DNA from: Primulina eburnea
Lineage: Eukaryota; Streptophyta; Magnoliopsida; Lamiales; Gesneriaceae
DNA: 64,000 nt
Reading direction: 5' to 3'
NCBI RefSeq assembly: GCF_022965805.1
Contig: NW_027331320.1
Coordinates: 1-64,000 of the forward strand
Within the stretch, counting starts at the first letter, position 1, and every line of letters starts with the position of its first letter. The position numbers and the translations under genes were made by a program. The notes under the pieces are model-generated. The model ran no database searches, had not been told where the DNA came from, and saw only the letters and a list, made by a program, of their open reading frames with translations. Shown here piece after piece: positions 33,046 through 44,066 of the stretch.

Positions 33046-35383
33046 TTAGAGATTTAAATTATCATCTATCGATCCAAAATCTTCGTCATCTGAGCTTTCT
33101 TCTTCGTTTTTATTATTAATAGTTGACCTGAAGAACGTTGAGTATGCCACCATATATTAATTTTGATGATTAACCAAATATATACAAAAATACTAAAAAT
33201 ATACATTGGTGATAAACACATACCCGTCTTGCAAATTTGGACAGTTACGCTTGTCATGCTGCACACCTCGGCGTCCACACCCACGACATTTTCTTCCCTG
33301 TGTGGTTGCCTTCTCCTTTGATGACTTTAATCTCTTCCCACATCCCTTTGTTCTAATTTTTTGAGGATCAACGATATCAATAGCCCTATCTGTGGCTCTT
33401 CTACATTGACTTCCACCGCTTACTGTTGTAGTCATATTCAAGTCTTTCATTTTGTTGCCAATATAATCAAACTGTGCATTCAAGAAATTTGTTCCCTCAA
33501 CAGTCAATGATGCAATATCAACTAATGCAGAAGCTTTATAGGATAACCTCAAATGTCTTGACATCAAACATCTTTCTGGAGCTTCAACCACATTTTGCTC
33601 ATCTGTAGGAAAAAATTCTACAATCTTTGCAGCTTGCGTCCAACATTTCAGTATATATTTATCCGGCAAATGAAAGACTTGGTTTATACGAAAAAATGCT
33701 AACATATGCCTGCATGGAATGCCCTCAAACTGAAATTTCATACAACTGCACAATATATCATCCCCTTGTATGACATGTGTAAGCACTCTTGGTTTCGAAG
33801 ACGAAGAAGCTTGAAAATTCATCACCTTGTAAATCCCAAACTCATTTCCCACAGATTCTGTTTGCACGTAATAACCATGACTCTGACTCATTTCTTCTTG
33901 AAACTCCAACCATTTCTTTTTCGTGTAAACCGTCACCATCTGAGATTCCATTGGCCATTTGGACTGTAGCTTGGGACGCTCATTCATATCGACATGATCT
34001 GCAACTAACTCATTGTGTCTTTGGTGCCGAAGTGCCTTATTGAAACGAATGATAAAATCCATCAATGAGTTCTTGCTAGATATATATCTCTTGAAAAAAG
34101 CATGTGAACTTTCGGACCGCTGGCTACTTGACATACCCGCAGAAAATATATGATTAAAATATGCTGGTACCCATTTATGTCGCAACTCAAACATCAACGA
34201 CAGCCAATCATGTTTTCCAAGTTAGCATTATACATAGCAGCTTCCTAGGAACTCTCAAATTCCTCATCTGTGGAGGAATGTAGAATGACATTCCTTATGC
34301 TTTCCTAGTGATCACGTAAAGTCATTGGTTTAATTTCTCAGAGAATTTGTTCAGTATATGCCACAAACAATATCGGTGTGTTGTTTGAGGAAAAACTTGT
34401 GATATGGCTTTCGTCAGAGCAGGATCTTGGTCAGTGATAATCAAGTTTGGGGCACCTTGACACATGGCTTCTAGGAATTTATTAAGCAACCAAACAAAAG
34501 AATCTGTTTTTTCGTCACTCAACAATCCACAACCAAAAAGAATGGTCTGATGATGATGATTAACTCCAACAAATGGTGCGAAAATCATCCCATATTTGTT
34601 GGTGTTGTATGTAGTATCAAACACAACTACGTCACCAAAAGCAGTGTATGCCCTTCTTGACACATGATCAGTCCAAAAACACCTGGTAAATCTGTTGTCC
34701 GAGTCAGTCTCATAATCAAAAAAGAACAATGAACTCTTCGCTTTCTCAGATTCGAAGAAATCGACCAATGTTTCTGCATCAATACCCTTATGCTCATCCC
34801 TAACACTTTTCTCGTAGTTTCTCATATCTCTTTCTATGAAACCTACATTTTCAGGCCCTCCAGACTCTATCTCAAATAATCTCATTTGTTGACAAGTTGG
34901 CACATTGGCTTCTGCAAATTGTTGACTCAACATTTTTTTTGATGCAGAAATACCACGATGCGAGCGTAACAAATGCACCTTCGACGGAGTCGATAATGGA
35001 TGATTATGACTTTCAATGAAGGTACTGACAACCCAACCTGGACCTGTTTGTTCCTTGACAACTGAAATCTTGGACAAACATCCGGTTCTAGTCTCACCAC
35101 GGGCTCTTTCTTTTCTTGGTTGATCATTTTTTGTCTGTTTGCTCCATCGAATATCATCTGTATGCCCTTCTTTAAAGCATACAAATTTCTTCCATATAAT
35201 TTCGTTTGTTTTCTTACTTTTCTTGCTATTACTCATTCTCGCGCTAAAACCGGATTCTCGGGCATATTGGTTGTAGAATGAGAATGCATCCTCTAACGAA
35301 TCGAATCTCATACCAATCTGGGGTTTCTGATCATCACCGACTTGGGGGATGTACGATTGTTCATCTCCACTATATTGATCCAT
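33046..35383 (-). pseudogene. FAR1/FHY3-like MULE transposase, broken
   Basis: ATG 35383. Domains in order: FAR1-type DNA-binding (FDSLEDAFSFYNQYARESGF, RARGETRTGC, HNHPLSTPSKVHLLRSHR), the MULE DDE core (VVFDTTYNTNKYGMIFAPF, LIITDQDPALTKAI, HRYCLWHI), a SWIM zinc finger (CSCMKFQFEGIPCRHMLAFF) and a CCHC knuckle (CRGCGRRGVQHDKRNC). A donor GTATGT after the knuckle joins a last exon 33127-33046 with an acidic end. Between 34322 and 34194 there are two frameshifts and two in-frame TAG codons, so this copy is dead. Host FAR1-related factors descend from such transposases, but the TIRs show this one is in a transposon. Confidence 0.85.
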
Positions 35384-35779
35384 TTCCAAAAGGACTTAGT
35401 TAAATTTTCCAACTCTAAAGCCTAAACAGGGCGTATCAAATATACAATACTATCTCAACAGCAGCTTTGCAAACAAGACCATGCGCTTCAAAATAACCTG
35501 CAAAGATAAACAAAAATAATATCAATATACCGGAAACCTTAAAACAGTGGCACAATTGTATTAATATCAATATTAATTTTCTATCGGTGTTTTTTATTCA
35601 TCTTTCATATTTTTGTTTGAACTTCAAACAGTGGCACAATTGTATAAAAAAGGTTTCTGTAGGTTGTTCAAGATTTATAGGACACCAACCGAAACCGAAT
35701 TTTATATCCAACAGCTTGAGTGTTTGATTTCCCAAACACAAGATTTACCTTCAAAATCATAAATTGGAAATATCTTCGG

Positions 35780-36040
35780 ATGGTGGCGCTCTCACGTTCG
35801 GCGTTGGCCTCGGATTTTCGGTGGAGTGACCCGAACAGGTTTGGTGAATCGGCCACAAAGATTAAGGCGGTGATGTGTTTCGGTTGGGAAAGGCTTTTGC
35901 TGAGAAGGGATACAAGAACATTAATATTAATAATGTCCACAAAAAGTTAATAAACAAAAAAAAAATAAAATAATCCAGTTGTACAGCCACATGGGCTGTC
36001 GTTCACGGGCCCCTCACCAAAGGGCGCCCAGTGTATCAAT
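35780..36040 (-). repeat. Right terminal inverted repeat of the MULE
   Basis: Reverse complement of 30906-31190. Short open frames overlap it on both strands but they are mirrored in the other arm and so are not genes. Confidence 0.85.
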
Positions 36041-36043
36041 TTC

Positions 36044-36085
<42 letters not shown>

Positions 36086-38734
36086 AATCATGAAAGCACA
36101 CACACTTTGACTCACACACACACACTCACATATTTACACACACATATACACGTACACATATGCACACAAAACAAAAACACAACACGTTATTTTCTATTCA
36201 ACTTTTTGACTAAATAGATGGGAAGCTTTGAAAGAACTCTTTTGCATCAATCTTTTCTCCATTTCTTCCTCTCTCATTTCCCTCCATCACGTAGCTTTTC
36301 TCCGGAAATTCCAGCAGCAATTTAGTAAGTTTTATTCAAAGAAAATCGAGTCACGTTCGTCCCGGATCGTCTATCGCTCCGTCTCCGCTTCGGTATCGTC
36401 GTTACGGTATTTTTAAATATCAAAAGGCACGTATAATCTGTTCTTGCTGCATCGATCATGTCATATTATGTGTTGAGTTGTTTTTAAGCATAAAATGTAT
36501 ATATGATGTAGAATTTTGAGCAAGAAATGTATTGAATATGTTTTGAACAAATTTTAGATCCGAAAACTCATGTTTTGATGTTCTTTCGAAAACTGCAATT
36601 TTTCGGTATAAATTTTGGAGAAAACTTTCGACTACAAAAACGTAGATCTTTTTGATACGTTCGATTTGATATAAAATTCGAGTTATTTAGATTAAAAACG
36701 AGTGAGTTATGGTGTTTTTAGTATGACTGCTCAAATTAGATCCGAAAATTTCTGTTTTGATGTTCTTTCGAAAACTTCAATTTTTCGGTACATATTTTGA
36801 GAAAACTTTCAACTAAAAAAACGTAAATCTTTTTGATACGTTCGATTTGATATAAAATTGAGTTATTTGGATAAAAAACGAGTCAGTTATGATGTTTTTC
36901 GTATGACTGCTCAAATCGTGTTTCAAGAAAGTTATGAATTTTAATGTGTTCTTGAAGTTTTTATGTTGCAGGCTTTGTTGGGGATCGATGGGTGATCGTT
37001 GCTGCATATAAGAAAGCTAGTAATGATGTTTAGAGTATTTTTGAGGTTTCGATTCATGTCGTTAAGGGCTTGAATTATTAAGAAGTCGTAAGAAATAAAC
37101 TTTAATATAAATGACAGTATTTTTGGATCGTATAAATTGTAGGGTGATTATAAAAGTTTAGTTCATTGTTATGGTGTCCTAGAATGGTCTCATAGTGTTG
37201 AATCTTGATGCATTATGTGTTAATTGGGAGAATAGACATGTCATAAAATTTTCATCAAATAATTCGTTGGGCAGACGGACACGGACCCGGAGACGGAGGT
37301 TAGCACGGGGTTCGTGCCTTCTCATTTCTTCGACACATATTTAAACGCACAGACACGGACCCCTACACGGACCTAGGGACGGGGTCCGTGCCCCTTCTTT
37401 TACATGACACATATGAGGCAGTACCTACACGGACCCGGGGCCTGACCTGGGTACGGGGTCCGTGTAGCTTCAGTTTTTGGGATAAATATTTTATCACTTA
37501 AGGTTTGGTTTGAGGTTTTATGCTATGATTTAACATTGATGTTTTACAAGGTCAAGTGGTGAGAAATTATAGAATGTTCTAAGAATTTATTTAGCTTGAG
37601 ATTAAGCATGACTTTTACGTTTAAGTTGTACACGTTAAGCTTATGAATTCATGTTAGTATGTTGCAGCAACGACACGATTGACATCCAACGAATCCCTCA
37701 GCGCCAAGTAAGTATGTATGACGTGCAAAGAAAATATTTGAAGTTTTTGAGGTATGCTAAATGTCTTGTGACCAAAAGTGAATGGGTTTGAAGTCGGTGA
37801 ACGTGGCCGAGGACCTCTCCACCCCGTTAAATTATGAACGTGTTTGAAGTTAGGATTGAAAAGCGTTAAATTATGAACGGGGACCAATCCGCCCGTTAAA
37901 TTATGAACGGGTTAGATCGTGGTTGTAAAGCGTTAAATTATGAACGTGGATCAACTGGCCTGTTAAATTATGAACAGGGATCTCATGTATGTGGCAGTGG
38001 ATACGTCCCTGTCAGCCCAGTACTGTGGTTTATCTGATCAGATATTTATTATGTTAAGGGTCACTTGCTTTGAAACATCCTCTACGAAAATGATGAAGTT
38101 ACGTATGTTCAAGTATGCAGTATGTTTATGAAAGTTTATGATGATGGCACGTCAGAGTATGTATGTACGTATGTTCAAAGTCATTATGCAAAGTTCAAAG
38201 TTATTATGCAAAGTTCAAGCTATTATTCAAGTTCAAGTTTCAAAGTATGTATGTTCAAGTTTTAAGGTTATTATGAAAGTTTTAAATTTATTATGCAAGT
38301 TTCAAGTTTATTATGCAAGTTCAAGTTTCAAGTTATGTATGTTCTATTTTTAAGTTGCATGCGATTTTATTATGTAGTACTCGCTATTCCAGTTTATACG
38401 TGTTGAGTCTTTAGACTCACTAGACTTGATCGATGCAGGTGAGTATGTTGAGGAGGAGACAGGAGGTGGCGATCAAGGGGCAGGCTTGGACTGAGCGGAA
38501 GGCTAAACCCGATGACCACTATGTTTATGTTTTATGAAAACTTTAAAATATTATGTTTTTATGTTGGATGTGAGATGATTTGAAATAAGTACTTTGTTGG
38601 AAAATATTAGTTGGGAATGTTGATTTTAATATTATTAAGTTAAATGACAAGTGACGACCGTATGAAATTTTATGTTTAAGAAAATTTTTAATTTTTCCGC
38701 AAATTTTGAAGTAGTAAAAGTACGGTACAATACA

Positions 38735-40454
38735 GTTGGTATCAGAGCGGTGTTCTTGTAAAGGGTTATGCCTACTGCCAGTCGCAAGAAGCTCACGAAG
38801 TCACACCTCAAGTCTGTAAGTTTTAAAGTTTTAAAGTCTTTTAAATAATGAACATCAAGTCATGATTTCATTATGTGTATGCTTTAAATTCTATTACCTG
38901 TATGTTTACATGACATACGTTTCAGAGTACAGGCTGACTTGTCGTTATGAATTGAGATTGGATCTTTAAAATTTTTATGCATGTTATGACATGAAATGAG
39001 AAAGTAATTAATTTCTTGCATGTTGGTGTGGTGGACTTGAACATGAGTAAGAATTTTACTTTTGGACGTTTGGAAAAGTTGAAAATGATTTGTCTATATT
39101 AATTTTTGGTTAGTAGTACTGATGTTATACTTGTGGATCATAAGTTAAACTTGATAATGATGAATGCTTTTGGGACTTGTAGATTTTATAAGAAATTTCT
39201 GATGATTCATGGTTGTTAGCTGAGTTGATTCTTTTAGAACTCCATTAAAGGATTAATGGTTCGGGACTACGACGATCTTTAGAAATATAAAGACGTAGAA
39301 TTTATTTAGGATGCATGTCTTCCCAGTTGGATTTAAGGATTGAATTGCACGAATTGAAAATTTTAAAGACCTAAGTGCAAAGCAATATTCTAAGGGATTA
39401 TTTTCGAATTTACCAAATTTTGGGATTAAATTTTTAGTTCAAGAATTTTAAGGTTAATGGGGTTAAGTCGAAAAATTTATGAGTATGAAGATGCAAATTT
39501 CAAAGAGTTGTAGGGCCAAAAATATAAATTTTGGGAACTTTAAGGGCCAAATTGCAAAGTCCGAAATTTTTGAGGATTAAATACGAACTTTTGAGGAACA
39601 CTTGGGATTTTAAATATTAATAAAAATGTAAGACATGTTATGGAAATTGATTTTGGGTTTAATAAGCTTAAGATTGTCGAACTTTATGTTACGAGAAACT
39701 TATAAGATGGAATTAAGAATGCCAACAACTTATGGGTAATTGTGGAATTTTTGAAATTTAGGACAATTGGGTAATTTTTTTTAGGAAATTAAGAATTTAT
39801 ACTACAATTTTAAGAAATTGGGAAAACTAGTTTAGCGGTAAATGAGAATTGAATGGTTTAAATAATAGAAATCTCGGGGATTTAAGCTCGAAGAGATCAT
39901 TAGAACATTGAAGTATTTGGGTTATAATATTATAAGAAATGGTAATCAAAGGAGTTGTAAGATGAATTGATATTTGGCTCGAAAGTTAGGCGCTAGTGAA
40001 TTAATGTTGCGGCAAATTAAGAATTTAGAATGATAACGATTTGAGGTAAAAGTTGTTCAATTAACTAAGTTATAAGAGTAGACAATGAGTTAGCAAAATT
40101 TTTGGGAACTTAAGATTTATGTGTTATAAGTTTTTATCAATGATCTTAACAGCTAGGACTATACTTTTGTTGGAATTTTATTTTCTAGAAAGTTGAGTAT
40201 GATCGATGGTTAGGTTACTCGATAGATGTATGAAAAGATTTAAGTAGACATCTGGTCTTGAGAAATTTTTTTTTGTAAGTTATTAAGAAAATTGGGAATA
40301 AGTAAATATGTGTGTTGGAATTATGTTATCTAAAACTATTTGGATTGCGTAAGTTGAATTTAAAATGTATGAAATATTTGTTAGTACGGAAATTTTTGTG
40401 GGTGAAATAAATACAAAAGGGAATTAGTGGTGTTCAACATAAGTTATCAATCAA
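38735..40454 (+). other. Second LARD internal region, truncated
   Basis: It begins with PBS TGGTATCAGAGC (38737-38748) and follows 27612-29330 base by base with few changes, then breaks at 40454 into copia gag. No LTR follows. Confidence 0.88.
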
Positions 40455-40775
40455 GCATTTCCGATTCTGTGACCTCATGTCCACAAAATTTTAGCTGCGA
40501 GATTATACGTTACATCGCTGAATTGTGATCACTGCCTTTCTTAAAATCTTGGAATCTTAACATATTCCATTCATCACGGGCGGTCGGAAGTATAACTTCC
40601 CTTATATGTTCAAATCTTTTTTTCAATCCTTTCCACAAAGCCATGGGATCTTTTTCAATTAAATATTCACATTTCAATCCCTCGTCGAGATGCCGACGCA
40701 AAAATATAATGGCTTTTGCCTTTTCTTGTGACGTCGATATGCCATTTTCTTTTATGATCTCAATCCTTTCTCATT
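40455..40775 (-). pseudogene. Copia gag remnant
   Basis: On the minus strand: FLRRHLDEGLKCEYLIEKDP, LWKGLKKRFEHIREVILP, LRFQDFKKGSDHNSAM, a stop at about 40510, then RIISQLKFCGHEVTESEML. This is the copia gag (UBN2-type) core, which forms the particle. Its N-terminus is joined directly to LTR sequence, so a deletion removed the leader and gag start. Confidence 0.82.
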
Positions 40776-40927
40776 TATAATATTTTTTTCTCTACTCAAT
40801 TGTGATTTTCTCCACAAATGAGAGATCTATTTATAGGAAATCTTTACAAATAATCCAAAAATAAAATACATCATTACCTACATCATCACACACTAATTTT
40901 TAATATTTACAACTCTTTTATTCAACA
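40776..40927 (-). repeat. Truncated 5' LTR of the first copia element
   Basis: It matches part of 20347-20500 with few changes and begins TGTTGAATAAAAGAG on the minus strand. Confidence 0.75.
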
Positions 40928-41163
40928 ATTTATAAATAGAAGTGATTTTATTATTTAGATATAGTAATGAAAAATACTTTTTGAAAAAAAAAAGTTAAAA
41001 TATGTTAAGATTGAAATTTGGACTAAGTTCAAGAGATAGGATTGTTCAAGTTCATGTATGCAACTTTCATGAATTTTATCTAATAAACATGAGACAACTA
41101 ACAAAATACAATCACATAAACTATATTTTATAGCTACCGAAAAATTGTTGTTTTATCCACGGG
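40928..41163. other. Intergenic, nothing recognised
   Basis: AT-rich sequence with no ORF or repeat structure that I can support. Confidence 0.4.
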
Positions 41164-41365
41164 GAAGTTGGTGAAAAATACTCAATCAAAACATTTTTTT
41201 GGGTTCACTCTCTACCCACAAAATTGTGGTACTATGTCATACAAAATGTGATACACTTCATGTGGAAATGTGATACACTTCATGTGGAAATGTGGTACTA
41301 AAAAAGTACCCAGGGACCGAACACAAAAAAAATCGACGACTGGGACTGAAGGCCAATTTCCCTTT
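41164..41365 (+). repeat. Dispersed repeat R2, copy 1
   Basis: Shares GGAAGTTGGTGAAAAAT, AATTGTGGTACTATGTCATA and CTTCATGTGGAAAT with 56381-56570. It has an internal duplication of ACACTTCATGTGGAAATGTG. Confidence 0.8.
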
Positions 41366-41545
41366 TATCCATTAATAGGAACAGAAAGTGTTGCTTGAAG
41401 GTCTGACAAAAAGTTGTTTTAAACATTTTTATAAGAGTTTATTTGTCTAGATATTAATTTTTTAAATAATAATTTTTTTTTTATTAAAAGAGTGTTTTTA
41501 AGTTTGGTTGCTTAAGTTAATAAAAAAACACATGAATAATTTTAA

Positions 41546-41705
41546 GAGTAGGTTTTGTGAGATGGTTTCACGAATCTTTATCTGTGAGACGGGTCAATAC
41601 TACCGATATTCACAATAAAAAGTACTATTTTTTCATGGATGACCCAAATAAGAGATCCATATAACAAAATACGACTCGTGAGACTGTTTCATACAAGTTT
41701 TTGCT
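41546..41705 (+). mobile_element. GAGAC-palindrome MITE copy, diverged
   Basis: Has GTGAGATGGTTTCACGAATC, the AATAAAAAGTACTA core, CATGGATGACCC and an ACTCGTGAGACTGTTTCATA end. Confidence 0.75.
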
Positions 41706-42259
41706 TAATTCTAATATATTGGGGAAATTGAATTAAGTCATATAAATTTGTCTTTTTTTTTTTTTTTGTCATGTAAAGTTTGGCCTTCATAAAGCGGCAA
41801 ATTACATTAGGACTTCCCTTAAAAATTCAAAACAAAAAAAAATGAAAAACCTTATATGCAAAATAAATCGAACTTAAAACCTTGTGTTTTTTTTTAAATA
41901 AGACTTCAAACCATTTACAAACGGAGTAAATAGGCTTACATTTTTTTTTTAAAAATGAATTGAATATTTTTTATTTTTTAAAAACGGAAGATATATTAAA
42001 TTATTATTATTATTTTGGGGTTTTACGTTTTTTAGACTTTGCATGGGTCGGTGACTTAATATTTTAATTTGTTTTTGTCTTTTTTTTTTTATGGAAGCCA
42101 CTAAACCAATATTCATTTGGTACGTTTATTCTCTTACGTGACTCGTGTGACGGGAAAAAAACCTATGTAACATACATTAAAATCCACCCTAGAAAATTTA
42201 AATTGGAAAAGATAGAGAAAAAATTTCTTCATTATCTCAAAATGGAGAAAAAACTATAT
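41706..42259. other. Intergenic, homopolymer-rich
   Basis: T-rich and A-rich runs, no gene signal. Confidence 0.4.
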
Positions 42260-42441
42260 GAGTGATTCTCATGTGAGACCGTCTCACGGATCATAATCTG
42301 TGAAACGGGTCAATCCTACCCATATTCACAATAAAAAGTAATACTCTTAGCATGAAAAGTAATATTTTTTCATGGGTGACCCAAATAAAAGATCTGTCTC
42401 ACAAATACGACCCGTGAGACCGTCTCACACAAGTTTTTGCC
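42260..42441 (+). mobile_element. GAGAC-palindrome MITE, full copy
   Basis: Nearly identical to 19981-20160 from TCATGTGAGACCGTCTCACG to CACACAAGTTTTTGCC. Confidence 0.85.
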
Positions 42442-43091
42442 AAACTATATATCTATAAAACTATAGATTGTCTTTGTACATTCCCTTTCAAATGGAAGGA
42501 AAAAAGGAGATTATTTTTTTTTAACTTTCTTTTTTAAAAAAAAAAGAGAGATGTTGATTAAAGCCAAACAATGAACAATGGAATAGAATAATTAGTTATT
42601 ATATTTTAATAATATACCCCAAATTGCACGTATCAAAGAATATATACCAATCCATACATATTCTTATCTAAAATCCTCTATTCCTATTTCTTTAGCCATC
42701 TGAAGAATCAAATCACAAGTGGAAACAAACATGTCCTCACAGGTGTCCTCCATTTAATCTTTTATTGCTAAATCCACTGATTTCTTTTAACCGTGCAGTC
42801 AACACTTAATTTATTATTTAATGGTCCATTTTACAAATATTTATTGGAGCCAACGTTGATTGATATTTTTTAAAAAAATAGCCAACGTGAATCGGAGCAT
42901 CGACTAGGCATGTTAATAGTAATAAATCGTATGAATTTAATTTTTGGGATTTGTGTTCAATTGTTTGTTGCTCACCTAATTTTTTTGTTTTTGAAAAAAA
43001 GATCAGAATTGTGTATATTGAGACATATTGGTTTAGTTCGAATTCGATTCAGTAATTCGGTAATAATTTTGTAACAAAATCATAAAAATAA

Positions 43092-43216
43092 ATGAGTAGG
43101 TATCTTGTGATACGTTCTCACGAATGATAAGAAATATTTTTTAATGGATGACCCAAATAAGATATCAGTCTCATAAAATATGGTCCGTGAGACCGTCTCA
43201 CACAAGTTTTTGCCAA
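43092..43216 (+). mobile_element. GAGAC-palindrome MITE, internally shortened copy
   Basis: The left arm and part of the core are lost; CATAAAATATGGTCCGTGAG, then ACCGTCTCACACAAGTTTTT, marks the intact right arm. Confidence 0.7.
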
Positions 43217-43474
43217 AGTAAACATGTTTATTATGTGGTTAGTTTTACGCAGCTTGGAATTATGAGTTCTCGATTTTCAAGAAAAATCGAGAATATTTGT
43301 ATATTCCATGATCGACGATATCACCTATATATCCCATTAGGTGCACGACGTGAAACAGATGAAACCATTATATTGATATTTGACAAAAGTAAAGTTGATC
43401 ACTTTCCCCCTGCCCTAGTGAAAATTTGAAGTACCGAGAATGAAAACGAAAATAATGAAATTAATCACGTCACG

Positions 43475-43652
43475 TCTTTTGTGAGACGGTCTCACGAATC
43501 TTTATCTGTGAGACGAATCAACCATATCGATATTCACAATAAAAAGTAATATTCTTAGCATAAAAAAAGTAATACTTTTTCGTTGATAACCCAAATAAGA
43601 GATTTGTCTAACAAAATACGATCTGTGAGACCGTCTCACATAATTTTTTACC
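43475..43652 (+). mobile_element. GAGAC-palindrome MITE copy upstream of the HAD gene
   Basis: Arms GTGAGACGGTCTCACGAATC and ATCTGTGAGACCGTCTCACA with the usual core. It ends about 220 bases before the HAD gene TATA box. Confidence 0.8.
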
Positions 43653-43869
43653 TTATAATCTATATATGATCAATTGATTAACAAAATTGTGGAAGAATTG
43701 GTTTTTTAAAAAAAACCAATTTCTTTTATTGAGAAACTGACAAGTAAAAGAATTGTCGTATGGACAAGATATGCCAATGGCCTCGGCATTTACATGGTAC
43801 TTGTCACCTTTAAAATATTCTAATTTGATGTCGGCATGGGAGTTCCCTTTACATCTAATCCCCCATTAC

Positions 43870-43877
43870 TATAAATA
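43870..43877 (+). promoter_or_regulatory. TATA box of the HAD hydrolase gene
   Basis: TATAAATA is followed by a leader and a probable 5' UTR intron (donor GTATGT at about 43919, acceptor TTTTCTAG at about 44056) before the ATG at 44067. Confidence 0.6.
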
Positions 43878-44066
43878 AACCCCTCAAGCCTCGTAATGAA
43901 ATCAAGCTTCAAATTAGGTATGTATACTATTTTTATTTCAATTAATTAATATTTCACTTTCTTCATTCTATGCAAGAATTATTAATTTCACTGAGTTCTT
44001 ATATACATTGGTGATAATTAATTTCTATGATAAGAAATATGAAATTTGATTTTCTAGGAACTGAAA

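Larger units (their letters stand above)
30906..36040 (-). mobile_element. FAR1-type MULE (Mutator-like) DNA transposon, two-gene
   Basis: The ends ATTGATACACTGGGCGCCC are inverted, and the inverted similarity extends about 260 bp on each side (30906-31190 and 35780-36040). Inside are a FAR1/FHY3-type transposase on the minus strand and, on the plus strand, a second gene with an RNase H1 N-terminal-like domain. The target duplication cannot be read because the insertion sits in a (TA)n tract. It disrupted LARD LTR 2, so it is younger than the LARD. Confidence 0.82.
30327..38734 (+). repeat. LARD LTR 2, split by a MULE
   Basis: LTR parts are 30327-30905 and 36041-38734, interrupted in the (TA)n tract. 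It differs from LTR 1 by scattered substitutions and by indels in the GGGTCCGTG and AAATTATGAAC repeats. Confidence 0.88.
24474..40454 (+). mobile_element. Tekay/Del-type LARD, LTR-internal-LTR-partial internal
   Basis: The two roughly 3.1-kb LTRs (24474-27611; 30327-38734 minus an inserted MULE) begin TGTGATGTCTCGAAAATT and end GGTACAATACA/GGTACAATACA. Both are followed by TGGTATCAGAGC, the initiator-Met tRNA primer site. The internal region (about 2.7 kb) has a purine tract AATTAAGGGGG at its end but no gag or pol, which fits a large retrotransposon derivative mobilised by a related autonomous element. A second, truncated internal copy (38735-40454) follows LTR 2, so this was a tandem or recombined element. 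LTR identity is high, indicating recent activity. Confidence 0.85.
20267..40927 (-). mobile_element. Decayed Ty1/copia element split by nested insertions
   Basis: Minus-strand order is a truncated 5' LTR (40776-40927), a gag remnant (40455-40775), [nested elements 23607-40454], integrase, RT, RNase H and the 3' LTR (20267-20544). The two LTR pieces share a long nearly identical block (for example ATGAGAGATCTATTTATAGG). Protease and the pre-integrase/zinc region between 23606 and 40455 are missing, so the insertion was followed by deletion. It has several in-frame stops and a deletion in RT. Confidence 0.85.

Noticed and set aside
33705..34043. Plus-strand ORFs across the transposase
   Set aside because: Shadow frames of the SWIM/FAR1 coding region on the other strand.
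36041..36083. (TA)n tract as a replication or attachment site
   Set aside because: Simple microsatellite present in both LARD LTRs; it only served as the MULE target.
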